A DNA stretch of 64,000 nucleotides, from assembly GCF_023195515.1 (NCBI RefSeq), contig NZ_JALPKR020000002.1:2953001-3017000 (forward strand). Direction: 5' to 3'. Shown in pieces: positions 16,645-24,848 of the stretch; within the stretch, counting starts at the first letter, position 1, and every line of letters starts with the position of its first letter. The stretch is from Variovorax sp. S12S4. GTDB taxonomy: Bacteria; Pseudomonadota; Gammaproteobacteria; Burkholderiales; Burkholderiaceae_C. Both the position numbers and the translations under genes were made by a program. The notes below the pieces were generated by a model. It searched no databases and was not told the origin of the DNA. It worked only from the letters and a program-made list of their open reading frames with translations.

Positions 16645-18258
16645 TCAGGCCTGCAGGAACAGGCGATACGCCGGATTCGCGGTTTCCTCGACGTAAGGAT
16701 AGCCCAGCGTTTCGAGGAAAGCGTCGAAGGCGGCCGCATCGCTGGCCGGCACCTGCAAGCCCACCAGGATGCGGCCATAGTCGGCGCCCTGGTTGCGATA
16801 GTGGAAAAGGCTGATGTTCCAGTTCGGCCGCATCAGGTTCAGGAACTTGAGCAGCGCGCCCGGGCGCTCGGGGAAAACGAATCGCAGCAGCCGCTCGTCA
16901 TGTGCCAGGCCCGTGCGGCCGCCCACCAGATGCCGCAGATGCTCCTTGGCGAGCTCGTCATGCGTGAGGTCGAGCGCATCGAAGCCGTGGGCGTTGAAGG
17001 TCTGTGCGATCAGGGTCGATTCGCCGCGCGTCGACGTGGTCAGGCCCACGAACACGTGCGCCTTGGCCGCGTCGCTGATGCGGTAGTTGAACTCCGTCAC
17101 GTTGCGCAGCGCACCGCCGGTGGAGCCCGCCTCTTGCGATTCGCTGGCCGGCATTTCGCCGACCAGTTCGCAAAAACGGCGGAAGCTGCCGCGCTCTTCG
17201 GGAATGGTCACAGCGAACAGCGCCTCGCGCTCTTCACCGACCTCGGCGCGCTCGGCCACGAAGCGCAGCCGGTCGAAGTTCATGTTGGCGCCGCACAAGA
17301 TGGCTGCGTAGGTTTCGCCATGGCGGCCGTGCCCGGCCACGTATTGCTTGATGGCGGCCACCGCGAGTGCGCCCGCCGGCTCGACGATGCTGCGGGTGTC
17401 GACGAAGACATCCTTGATGGCTGCGCAGACGGCGTCGGTATCGACCGCGATGTATTCATCGACCAGGTTGCTGGCGATGCGAAATGTCTCCTCGCCCACA
17501 AGCTTGACGGCGGTGCCGTCTGAAAACAGTCCGACGTCGGACAGGCTCACGCGCTGGCGCGCTGCCACCGATTGCATCATTGCGTCGGAGTCGTTCATCT
17601 GCACGCCGATCACCTTGATCTCCGGACGCACCGCCTTGATGTAGTTGGCCACGCCCGAGATGAGTCCACCGCCGCCGATGGCGACGAAGACCGCATCGAG
17701 CCGGCCTTGGTGCTGGCGCAGGATTTCCATCGCGATGGTGCCCTGGCCCGCAATCACATCGGGGTCGTCGAACGGATGCACGAAGGTCAGGCCTTGCTGC
17801 GCCTGCAACTCGAGTGCATGCAGATAGGCATCGGAATAGCTGTCGCCATGCAGCACGACTTCGCCGCCGAAACCGCGCACCGCATCGATCTTGAGCCGGG
17901 GCGTCGTCACCGGCATGACCACCACCGCGCGCGTACCCAGCTTGCGTGCGCCCAGTGCCACGCCTTGCGCGTGATTGCCGGCCGATGCGCAGATGACCCC
18001 ACTCGCCAGCTGCTCGGGCGTGAGGTGCGCCATCTTGTTGTACGCGCCGCGCAGCTTGAAGCTGAAGACCGGTTGCTGATCTTCGCGCTTGAGCAGCACG
18101 GTGTTGCCGAGCCGCTGGCTCAGCGCATTGGCCTTCTCGAGCGCGGATTCGACCGCCACGTCGTACACGCGGGCGTTCAGAATTTTTCTGAGATAGTCGG
18201 CAGGCGTCAGCGCCGGAACAGGGGCATCGCGCACGATTTTTTCCAAGGGAGTTTTCAT
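16645..18258 (-). CDS. ilvA: Threonine ammonia-lyase, biosynthetic (IlvA)
   Basis: A 537-residue pyridoxal-phosphate enzyme that deaminates threonine to 2-oxobutanoate, the first step of isoleucine synthesis. The cofactor lysine is in SFKLRGAYNKM near residue 68, the SAGNHAQGVALG phosphate/substrate loop follows, and GGGGLISG binds the cofactor phosphate. The C-terminal third holds two ACT-like regulatory domains (EERGSFRRFCELVG and PERPGALLKFLNLM), the sites of isoleucine/valine control in the family. The start at 18258 (MKTPLEKIV) is chosen over a longer reading that would run through the region upstream of the divergent recombinase gene. Confidence 0.95.
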   Translation of the reverse strand: MKTPLEKIVRDAPVPALTPADYLRKILNARVYDVAVESALEKANALSQRLGNTVLLKREDQQPVFSFKLRGAYNKMAHLTPEQLASGVICASAGNHAQGVALGARKLGTRAVVVMPVTTPRLKIDAVRGFGGEVVLHGDSYSDAYLHALELQAQQGLTFVHPFDDPDVIAGQGTIAMEILRQHQGRLDAVFVAIGGGGLISGVANYIKAVRPEIKVIGVQMNDSDAMMQSVAARQRVSLSDVGLFSDGTAVKLVGEETFRIASNLVDEYIAVDTDAVCAAIKDVFVDTRSIVEPAGALAVAAIKQYVAGHGRHGETYAAILCGANMNFDRLRFVAERAEVGEEREALFAVTIPEERGSFRRFCELVGEMPASESQEAGSTGGALRNVTEFNYRISDAAKAHVFVGLTTSTRGESTLIAQTFNAHGFDALDLTHDELAKEHLRHLVGGRTGLAHDERLLRFVFPERPGALLKFLNLMRPNWNISLFHYRNQGADYGRILVGLQVPASDAAAFDAFLETLGYPYVEETANPAYRLFLQA

Positions 18259-18307
18259 TTGATAACTGACGATGATAAGAGGCATCGGGATTGCTTGCGG
18301 ATATGAC

Positions 18308-19438
18308 ATGGACACAAATGTCATAAACCTCAGTCAAAGAGCCCCAGCTGCGAACGATTCGGGATTTTTTGCGCGTGCTTATCCCGCGATTCATGCGCCC
18401 GCAAATCAGTTAACAAATGAGCAAAATTTGTTATCAGTTTCTGTCAGCGACCTTTCCGAAGGATTGATGCAGGCAGAGGCTGCGCGCGTGCAACGCGGCG
18501 AGATTGGACGGCCCACCTGGCAGGTGATGGGCAACCGGTTGCGGGCCCACATCGTTCCGCTGCTGGGTGCCGTGCAGGCGCAGGCATTTGCTACGCCTGA
18601 CGCGCAACGCCTGATCGACCATCTGGGAGAACAGGGCTTCACCAGCACGACCATTGCGCAGTACCTGGTGCTGCTGCGCAAGGTGATCACGCATGGCGTG
18701 AACATCGGTGTGCTTCGCAGCGCACCTGCGTTTCCGAAGGTCAAGGTGCGCAGTCAGCCGCGCGGCAGCTTCAGCGTTGCGGAGTACCGCGCCGTTGTGG
18801 CGGCTGCACGCAGGTTGCGCGGGCAACCGCATCCGGTGCTCGATGAGCTCAACTCTGGCGAGCGCTTCTGGATTGCGCGCGAGTTGCTCGTCATGCCGGA
18901 GGAGCTTCCCTGGTTGATTCGCTGGATGGTGAACACCTTCGTTCGTCCGAGCGACATCAAGCTCATGAAGCACAAGCACATAGAGACCGTGCGCGGAAAG
19001 CACGTCTATTTGCGAATGAATTTGCCCGAAACCAAGCGGCACAGCCAGCCCATCGTGAGCTTGCGTCCGGCTGTGCGGGTTTATGAATGCCTGCTTGCTC
19101 ATCGTCGCGAGCAAGGCTGTGGCGGTGCGGAAGACTACATCTTCATGCCGCAATTGAAGAATCGTGAACACGCGCTCGCGGTGCTCAACTTTCTTTTCCA
19201 TTGGGCGCTCGAGGTGACGGCGCTGGAGAAAGGTCCGCTCGGCCAATCGAGAACGCTCTATTGCCTGCGCCACACCGCGATCACATTGCGGCTGTTGTAC
19301 GGGCAGGGCATCGACATGCTGACCTTGGCGCGCAATGCGCGCACGAGCGTGAACATGGTCGAACGGTTCTACGCTTCGGTGCTGAACGGAGAAATGAATG
19401 TGGGGCTGCTGCAAAGCAGGCGCGGCCGCGTGAGCTGA
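18308..19438 (+). CDS. Solitary tyrosine recombinase / integrase family protein
   Basis: A 376-residue protein with the layout of a tyrosine recombinase. The N-terminal SAM-like DNA-binding domain covers about residues 45-140. A catalytic domain follows, with a first arginine in TFVRPSDIKL, a candidate lysine in LPETKRHSQP, the CLRHTAITLRLLYG box (arginine and histidine), and the nucleophile tyrosine in VNMVERFYAS. It is not part of a prophage: the neighbours are ilvA (divergent, 49 bases) and a porin (convergent). No attachment site or tRNA is nearby. The start at 18308 (MDTNVINLS) is preferred over the upstream codon at 18272. Its closeness to an inverted porin pair is discussed in the findings; whether it acts on those repeats is unknown. 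Confidence 0.8.
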   Translation: MDTNVINLSQRAPAANDSGFFARAYPAIHAPANQLTNEQNLLSVSVSDLSEGLMQAEAARVQRGEIGRPTWQVMGNRLRAHIVPLLGAVQAQAFATPDAQRLIDHLGEQGFTSTTIAQYLVLLRKVITHGVNIGVLRSAPAFPKVKVRSQPRGSFSVAEYRAVVAAARRLRGQPHPVLDELNSGERFWIARELLVMPEELPWLIRWMVNTFVRPSDIKLMKHKHIETVRGKHVYLRMNLPETKRHSQPIVSLRPAVRVYECLLAHRREQGCGGAEDYIFMPQLKNREHALAVLNFLFHWALEVTALEKGPLGQSRTLYCLRHTAITLRLLYGQGIDMLTLARNARTSVNMVERFYASVLNGEMNVGLLQSRRGRVS

Positions 19439-19451
19439 GCAACGACAACGC

Positions 19452-19483
19452 CAAAAAGCCGCCCGGCTTGCGCTGGGCGGCTT
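19452..19483 (-). terminator. Rho-independent terminator of the minus-strand porin
   Basis: On the minus strand AAGCCGCCC pairs with GGGCGGCTT and is followed by TTTTT. It lies about 50 bases after the porin stop and also separates it from the convergent recombinase gene. A smaller CTGGCT/AGCCAG hairpin (around 19503-19516) lies closer to the stop. Confidence 0.8.
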
Positions 19484-19534
19484 GACACTGAATCGACTCG
19501 AACTGGCTGGAGCCAGCATCGGATCAGACGGTGA

Positions 19535-20833
19535 TCAGAAAGCGTGGCGGATGCCGAAGTCGTAGCCGGTCGAGTTCTTCGGGGTGAAGACACTGTTGCT
19601 GATGTAAGGCTGGTTGCCCACCGACAGCGACGCGCCGTTCTTGTTGCTCACGCGAGCCACCGTTGCGTACAGGGCCGTGCGCTTCGACAGGTTGTGAACA
19701 TAACCGAGGGCCAGCTTGTTGGCCTTCGGATTGCCGCGTTGGTCGTTGAAGAACAAGTCATCGCCGTGGCCCGTCTTGTACTTCACGGCCGAGTAGGACG
19801 CGCGAATCAAGCCGGCACCCACGGGAACCGTCACGCCCAGCAACCAGCCGTTGAGCTTGGTCGAAGGCACGGAGCCCGGCTGGACGATGAAGTTGCCGTC
19901 GATGTCGGTCTTCAGCTTGGCTTGCGACAGTTCACCGAAGAGCTTGGCGGGACCGAAGTCGTACGAAGCGCCGAGGTTCAGCGTGTTGACCTTGTTGGTC
20001 ACGCCAGCGTAGAAGTCGTCACCGACGGTGCTGCTGCCGTAGGCGAGCGCAACGTCCAGCGGACCATTGGCGTAGCCGAAGCGGCCACCGACATAGCGGC
20101 CGGCGCGCGAGTTGTCCGCGACATCGGGCGTGGCCAGGCCAGGGCTGTACTTGGTCTTCTCGTGGAAGGCGTACATCACCTGGCCGTAGAAGCCACCGAG
20201 GTTCGGGGGCAGGAAGTAGCCGATCGAATTGCTGGCGCGGGTGGAATTGAGGTTGCCGCCGAAACCGCCTGCACCGCCTGCGGTGTTGAAACCGTTGGCC
20301 GTCGAGATCAGGTTGGTGCCAACGCCGTTGGTGCCGAACGGATCGAACACGGTGTCGTTCCAGAAGGTGGGGGTGTAGTCGCGGCCGAGGCGGACTTCAC
20401 CGAAACCACCCGACAGGCTCACGGTCGAGCGACGAGCGAACGTCGAAACACCGGTTGCGCCGTCGTCGTTGGTGATGGGGGCTTCGAGCCAGAAGCTGGC
20501 AGCCAGGCCGCCGCCGAGGTCTTCGGTGCCACGGAAGCCGAGGCGGCTGGAGTTGTAGCCCGAATTGGCCATGCCGGTCTTGCTGGTCTTGACGCGGCCC
20601 TGGTTGACGTAGAACGGGTTGTACATGGGAACGCCGAAAGCGTTGTACGAGACGCCGTTGTACATGTCACGCGAGGTGGACGAGTAGCCGCTGATCGACG
20701 CGTCGACCACACCGAACAGCGTGACGGACGACTGAGCCGAGGCAACACCGGCAACAGCCAGGGCAGCCAGAGCAACTGCCCTTTCGGCGCCAAAACTAGA
20801 GTGGGTGTCGACGCGCGAAGTAACCGGCGGCAA
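19535..20833 (-). CDS. General trimeric porin with displaced 5' end (possibly silent)
   Basis: A Gram-negative general porin (Omp32-like), a 16-stranded outer-membrane beta-barrel ending in the phenylalanine signature YDFGIRHAF. It closely resembles the porin at 22413-23675. Homology starts in mid signal peptide: VALAALAVAGVASAQ is present, but the ATG, the first residues (MKKSL) and the ribosome site of the sister gene are missing. In their place is unrelated sequence that begins at a rho-independent terminator. The only in-frame start nearby is a TTG at 20833, without a convincing ribosome site, and it would add about 20 odd residues. The coding body is intact. It is either a silent or pseudogenised copy, or the product of a rearrangement (see findings). 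Confidence 0.75.
   Translation of the reverse strand: MPPVTSRVDTHSSFGAERAVALAALAVAGVASAQSSVTLFGVVDASISGYSSTSRDMYNGVSYNAFGVPMYNPFYVNQGRVKTSKTGMANSGYNSSRLGFRGTEDLGGGLAASFWLEAPITNDDGATGVSTFARRSTVSLSGGFGEVRLGRDYTPTFWNDTVFDPFGTNGVGTNLISTANGFNTAGGAGGFGGNLNSTRASNSIGYFLPPNLGGFYGQVMYAFHEKTKYSPGLATPDVADNSRAGRYVGGRFGYANGPLDVALAYGSSTVGDDFYAGVTNKVNTLNLGASYDFGPAKLFGELSQAKLKTDIDGNFIVQPGSVPSTKLNGWLLGVTVPVGAGLIRASYSAVKYKTGHGDDLFFNDQRGNPKANKLALGYVHNLSKRTALYATVARVSNKNGASLSVGNQPYISNSVFTPKNSTGYDFGIRHAF
20666..20776 (-). repeat. Perfect 111-bp inverted repeat, left arm (in porin 1)
   Basis: These 111 bases are the exact reverse complement of 22428-22538 in the second porin. The identity starts abruptly at the GTTGCTCTGG of the signal-peptide region, where porin 1 loses its 5' end, and stops after the GCGTGAC codons. 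Confidence 0.9.
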
Positions 20834-20835
20834 AG

Positions 20836-20866
20836 AAAAAAGCCCCGAGCTTTGCAGCTCGGGGCT
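20836..20866 (-). terminator. Rho-independent terminator of the candidate sRNA
   Basis: A ten-pair stem (20841-20850 with 20857-20866) with a six-base loop, followed on the minus strand by a run of at least five T. It stands between the sRNA promoter and the porin body, so it should block read-through into the 5'-displaced porin. Confidence 0.9.
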
Positions 20867-20925
20867 AAATCCACCAATTGGAAGGGTGGAGGAGACAACC
20901 GGTGCGCACGGCTTCGTGCGCGATG
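20836..20925 (-). ncRNA. Candidate small RNA with anti-Shine-Dalgarno CUCCUCC motif
   Basis: A compact transcription unit with no reading frame. The sigma-70 promoter TTGCAA (20954-20959), 16 bases, TATACT (20932-20937) predicts a start near 20925. The roughly 90-base RNA would hold a stem GCGCACG/CGTGCGC, a single-stranded CTCCTCC (20888-20894), a stem CCACC/GGTGG, and a rho-independent terminator (AGCCCCGAGC/GCTCGGGGCT plus a T run). From memory, a family of betaproteobacterial sRNAs toxic to E. coli because of an anti-Shine-Dalgarno sequence has been described, and this could be a member. The assignment to that family is not verified. Confidence 0.65.
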
Positions 20926-20931
20926 AAATAA

Positions 20932-20959
20932 AGTATATCGGTTGTTTGCTGCGTTGCAA
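20932..20959 (-). promoter_or_regulatory. Sigma-70 promoter of the candidate sRNA
   Basis: TTGCAA at 20954-20959, a 16-base spacer and TATACT at 20932-20937, reading leftward. It is one of the clearest promoter matches in the window. Confidence 0.7.
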
Positions 20960-21041
20960 CAAGCGAGTGACGCTTTTCCCACACACAAATTGATGTCTCA
21001 GCGAACTTTTTTCACTGGACGTCTGGATTGGAACTGACAAG

Positions 21042-21491
21042 ATGGAATGCACAGTAAGTTGGACCGGCGATGCCGGCACCCGCTCCGCCATGGGATTCGT
21101 GGCCGAGACAGGCAGCGGCCATGTATTGACGATGGATGGCGCGCCGGATGCATCAAAGCCCGAAAACGGTGGGCAAAACCTCGCCCCCAGGCCCATGGAG
21201 ACCGTGCTCGCGGGCACAGGCGGCTGCACGGCCTACGACGTGGTGCTGATCCTGAAGCGGGGCCGCCACCGCGTGGAGCGCTGCAGCGTCAAGCTGACGA
21301 GCGAACGGGCGGAAAAAGATCCGAAGGTCTTCACGAAGATCCACATGCACTTCACGGTCGCGGGCAAGGGCATTCCCGCCGCTGCCGTCGAGCGCGCCAT
21401 TGCAATGAGCCACGACACCTACTGCTCGGCAAGCATCATGCTTGCGAAGACAGCCGAGATCACCACCAGCTTCGATCTGATCGAAATCTGA
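21042..21491 (+). CDS. OsmC family peroxiredoxin-like protein
   Basis: A 149-residue OsmC/Ohr-superfamily protein, closest in shape to the YhfA subgroup. The two redox cysteines of the family are visible in GTGGCTAYDVVLIL (about residue 62) and SHDTYCSASIML (about residue 128). Members of this superfamily reduce organic hydroperoxides; YhfA-type proteins have no settled substrate. It lies inside the segment bounded by the two inverted porins and is convergent with coq7, 11 bases away. The start MECTVSWTGDAG is the first ATG and fits the family. Confidence 0.88.
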   Translation: MECTVSWTGDAGTRSAMGFVAETGSGHVLTMDGAPDASKPENGGQNLAPRPMETVLAGTGGCTAYDVVLILKRGRHRVERCSVKLTSERAEKDPKVFTKIHMHFTVAGKGIPAAAVERAIAMSHDTYCSASIMLAKTAEITTSFDLIEI

Positions 21492-21502
21492 GGCGGCAAG
21501 CC

Positions 21503-22131
21503 TCAGATCCGATGCGCCACCGTGGTCATGACGCGGGAGGCGAGCCGCATCAGGGCCTTGGCCGGCGCCGGCAGTTCCGCGGCTCCGGCGTCAATGGCTT
21601 GAGCGGCGTGGCGGGCTTCATCGACTTTCATCTGCTCGACCACGGCCCGTGAGGCGCTGTCGGCGGTCGGAAGGCGCCCCAGATGGCTCTCCAGATGGGC
21701 TTCAACCTGGCGTTCGGTTTCCGCAACGAACCCCAGGCTCAGCGGATCCCCAGGCGACCGGCCAATAGTCCCAAGCCGAATGCGCCCGCATACCAAAGCG
21801 GGTTCAGAACCGAAGGCCGGGCGCCAAGCTCGTCAAGGCGCTGCCGCGTCCACGCCAGATGATCGGTTTCTTCATGGGAGGCTTCGAGCAATCGGGTGCG
21901 GAGGACGGGATCGCGTGCCACCGCGGCCTGGGCGGTGTAAAGCGCTTGTGCGCACACTTCTCCCACGTGGTTCACTCGCATCAGCGCGCCGGCTTCGCGG
22001 CGTTCCGAATCAGTCAGTTCACCTGGCGCTTGAGCGGGTTGAGGCATGGCCCGGGTGGAGTGAGGCCGGGCAAAAAGAGTACGTAAGGCCGCATCCGCTG
22101 CGGCCAGGGCGGGATCGAGCGAAAAGATCAT
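21503..22131 (-). pseudogene. coq7: 3-demethoxyubiquinol 3-hydroxylase Coq7, frameshifted at 21748-21751
   Basis: A di-iron monooxygenase that hydroxylates demethoxyubiquinol in ubiquinone synthesis. The first frame carries [18 protein letters not shown] and [17 protein letters not shown], with iron ligands in the ExxH-type motifs. It stops at AGRLGIR. The other half ([20 protein letters not shown], then MKVDEARHAAQA with the second ligand set) is in another frame. One extra G in the GGGG run would join them as [12 protein letters not shown] and give a normal protein of about 209 residues. Because the enzyme is needed for aerobic respiration, a base-calling error is more likely than a real loss. 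Confidence 0.85.
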
Positions 22132-22412
22132 GCGTCTATTTGAACTGAAGCAGAAATGGGTTGGCCGGAACCTTGTTTCATTTCACATTGTGGTTCGGGA
22201 GGGCGCTCAAGCCCTTTGTTGCACTACTGCAACGAAACGCATGGGCCACCTGAGTTTTCGGGCGAATTGTTTTGCCCTGCCGCAGCGGCTCTGGTGCAAT
22301 AGCATCAACTTCCCAAAAGGAGGTTGGCCCGGGGTCCGGTGGGAGCACAAAGTGCCAGTCACGGTGAGCCCTTCGCACCGGAGCCCTATGTTTAACCTTG
22401 GAGAAACTTGCA

Positions 22413-23675
22413 ATGAAAAAATCTCTAGTTGCTCTGGCTGCCCTGGCTGTTGCCGGTGTTGCCTCGGCTCAGTCGTCCGTCACGCTGTTCGGTGTGGTCG
22501 ACGCGTCGATCAGCGGCTACTCGTCCACCTCGCGTGACCAGAACCCGACGGTTTTCCCCAATGCTTTCGGCATTCCGACCTACCTGAACCAAGGCAGCGT
22601 CAAGGTCAGCCAACGCGCTCTGGCTAACTCGGGCTACAACTCCAGCCGTCTGGGCTTCCGTGGTACGGAAGACCTCGGTGGTGGCCTGGCAGCCAGCTTC
22701 TGGCTCGAAGCCCCGATCAAGAACGACGACGGCTCGGAAGGTGTTGCAACCTTTGCTCGCCGCTCGACCGTGAGCCTGTCGGGTGGTTTCGGTGAAGTCC
22801 GCCTCGGCCGCGACTACACCCCGACCTTCTGGAACGACACCGTGTTCGATCCGTTCGGCACCAACGGCGTTGGTACCAACATCATCTCGACGGCCAACAG
22901 CGCCTTCGGCGCCTTCGGCTCGCCCACGGCTAGCGTCGGTTCGTTCTCGAACGTCGGTGTTAACAACTACACCCGCGCCAGCAACACCATCGGCTACTTC
23001 CTGCCGCCGAACCTGGGTGGTTTCTACGGTCAAGTGCAGTACGGCTTCAGCGAGAAGACCAAGTACAGCCCTGGCCTGGCCACGCCTGATGCAGCGAACA
23101 ACTCGCGTCAAGGCCGTTACGTTGGTGGCCGCTTCGGCTACGCCAACGGCCCGCTGGACGTCGCAATTGCTTACGGCAGCAGCACGGTTGGCGATCAGTT
23201 CTACATCGGCACGACCACCAAGGTCAACACGCTGAACCTCGGCGCTTCGTATGACTTCGGTCCCGTGAAGCTCTTCGGTGAAGTGTCGCGCGCCAAGAAC
23301 AAGGTTGACTACGAAGTGACCCCGCTGTTCACCGGCGGCCGTCCTGACGTGGACCTGACCGGCTACCTGCTCGGCGTGACCGTGCCGGTTGGCGCTGGCC
23401 TGATCCGCGCTTCGTACTCGCGCGTCAAGTACGACTTCAACGAAGTCCAAAGCCCGTTCGAACCGGCAGTGGCTGACCCGAAGGCTAGCAAGCTGGCTCT
23501 CGGCTACGTGCACAACCTGTCGAAGCGCACGGCTCTGTACGCTACCGTTGCTCGCATCAGCAACAAGAACGGCGCAGCTCTGACCGTTGGCGGCCCGGCT
23601 TTCGTGACCGGTGGCGGTGTCTTCACCCCGCGCAACTCGACCGGCTACGACTTCGGTATCCGTCACGCTTTCTAA
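22413..23675 (+). CDS. General trimeric porin
   Basis: A 420-residue outer-membrane porin of the Gram-negative porin family (Omp32-like), giving passive entry of small, mainly anionic solutes. The signal peptide MKKSLVALAALAVAGVASA is cleaved before QSSVTLFGVVDASISG. Barrel blocks LGFRGTEDLGGGL, FARRSTVSLSGGFGEVRLGR and the terminal YDFGIRHAF are standard. A GGAG ribosome site precedes the ATG at 22413, which is preferred over the codon at 22398. The sister porin at 19535-20833 is in inverted orientation, with a perfect 111-bp shared block near the 5' ends. No clear promoter was recognised in the 280 bases upstream. Confidence 0.95.
   Translation: MKKSLVALAALAVAGVASAQSSVTLFGVVDASISGYSSTSRDQNPTVFPNAFGIPTYLNQGSVKVSQRALANSGYNSSRLGFRGTEDLGGGLAASFWLEAPIKNDDGSEGVATFARRSTVSLSGGFGEVRLGRDYTPTFWNDTVFDPFGTNGVGTNIISTANSAFGAFGSPTASVGSFSNVGVNNYTRASNTIGYFLPPNLGGFYGQVQYGFSEKTKYSPGLATPDAANNSRQGRYVGGRFGYANGPLDVAIAYGSSTVGDQFYIGTTTKVNTLNLGASYDFGPVKLFGEVSRAKNKVDYEVTPLFTGGRPDVDLTGYLLGVTVPVGAGLIRASYSRVKYDFNEVQSPFEPAVADPKASKLALGYVHNLSKRTALYATVARISNKNGAALTVGGPAFVTGGGVFTPRNSTGYDFGIRHAF
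22428..22538 (+). repeat. Perfect 111-bp inverted repeat, right arm (in porin 2)
   Basis: Partner of 20666-20776. Together the arms bound a 1651-base spacer (20777-22427) holding the sRNA, the OsmC-like gene, coq7 and the upstream region plus start codon of this porin. Further identical blocks exist downstream, for example from CGCTCGACCGTGAGCC for about 60 bases. Confidence 0.9.
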
Positions 23676-23714
23676 TTTGAGGCTGGCTTAGGCCAGCTTT
23701 GAATCGAAAGACAA

Positions 23715-23747
23715 AAGCCACTCGACGAAAGTCGAGTGGCTTTTTTT
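23715..23747 (+). terminator. Rho-independent terminator of porin 2
   Basis: AAGCCACTCGAC pairs with GTCGAGTGGCTT around a GAAA loop and is followed by seven T. A small GCTGGC/GCCAGC hairpin also sits just after the stop codon. Confidence 0.92.
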
Positions 23748-23866
23748 ATTGGGATTTTGCTGGTGCGCTGGCCCACGTAAACGCACCATCGACGTGCACC
23801 CCGGGGGAATCACCGTGCGGGCACGCACCTTGCACTGCTAGCATGCCTGCTCACTCTGTTTGCTGA

Positions 23867-24847
23867 ATGATTGCCTTCGTCTTGCGCCGCCTGATCCAGG
23901 CCGTGATCGTAATGATCGCGGTTGCGTTCATTGCCTTTCTTCTCTTTCAATACGTGGGCGACCCAGTCGTCTTTCTGCTGGGCCAGGATGCGAAGCCCGA
24001 GCAGATTCGCGAGCTGCGCGCCGCATTGGGGCTCGACCAACCCTTCTTCGTGCAGTTCTGGCACTTTCTCGTCAATGCCGCGCAGGGCGAGTTCGGCCTG
24101 AGCCTGCGCCAGGGTGCAAAAGTGTCGCGCCTCATCGGCGAGCGCTTTCCTGCCACGCTCGAGTTGGCGCTTGTTGCTGCCGTCCTGGCGTTGTTCATCG
24201 GCATTCCGATGGGCGTGTACACGGCGCTGCGCCGCGGCACTTTCCTGAGCCAGGTCTTCATGACCGTGTCGCTGCTCGGCGTGTCGCTGCCCACCTTCCT
24301 GATCGGGATCTTGCTGATCCTCGTCTTTGCCGTCACGCTGGGTTGGTTCCCGAGCTTTGGGCGCGGTGAAACCGTGCAGTTCGGCTGGTGGAGCACCGGC
24401 CTCCTGCGTGCCGACGGCTGGCATCACATCGTGCTGCCGGCCGTAACGCTCGCCATCTTCCAGCTCACGCTGATCATGCGGCTGGTCCGCGCCGAAATGC
24501 TCGAGGTCTTGCGCACCGACTACATCAAGTTCGCGCGGGCCCGCGGCCTGACGAACCGCGCCATTCACTTCGGCCATGCGCTCAAGAACACGCTGGTGCC
24601 GGTCATGACCATCACCGGCCTGCAGCTCGGCGGCCTGATTGCCTTTGCCATCATTACCGAGTCGGTGTTCCAGTGGCCCGGCATGGGGCTGCTGTTCATC
24701 CAGGCCGTGACTTTCGCCGACGTTCCGGTGATGGCGGCCTACCTGTGCCTTATTGCGCTGATCTTCGTGGTGATCAACCTGGTGGTCGACCTGCTGTATT
24801 TCGTGGTCGATCCGCGGCTGCGCGTTGGCAAGGCGGGAGGACATTGA
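23867..24847 (+). CDS. Peptide-type ABC transporter permease (DppB family)
   Basis: A 326-residue integral membrane subunit of an oligopeptide/dipeptide/nickel-type ABC importer. It has six predicted membrane helices starting at LRRLIQAVIVMIAVAFIAFLL, the N-terminal family block LRAALGLDQPFFVQFWHFL, and the EAA loop TDYIKFARARGLTNRAIHFGHALKN that contacts the ATPase. It is the first gene of a six-gene cluster; an amidohydrolase gene follows at once (ATG two bases after its stop), suggesting the imported compound is a hydrolysable amide or peptide. The substrate cannot be read from the sequence. Confidence 0.93.
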   Translation: MIAFVLRRLIQAVIVMIAVAFIAFLLFQYVGDPVVFLLGQDAKPEQIRELRAALGLDQPFFVQFWHFLVNAAQGEFGLSLRQGAKVSRLIGERFPATLELALVAAVLALFIGIPMGVYTALRRGTFLSQVFMTVSLLGVSLPTFLIGILLILVFAVTLGWFPSFGRGETVQFGWWSTGLLRADGWHHIVLPAVTLAIFQLTLIMRLVRAEMLEVLRTDYIKFARARGLTNRAIHFGHALKNTLVPVMTITGLQLGGLIAFAIITESVFQWPGMGLLFIQAVTFADVPVMAAYLCLIALIFVVINLVVDLLYFVVDPRLRVGKAGGH

Positions 24848-24848
24848 G

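Noticed and set aside
18259..18307. Possible phage attachment site beside the recombinase gene
   Set aside because: No direct repeat of useful length, no tRNA and no phage genes are near; only a 49-base divergent promoter gap.
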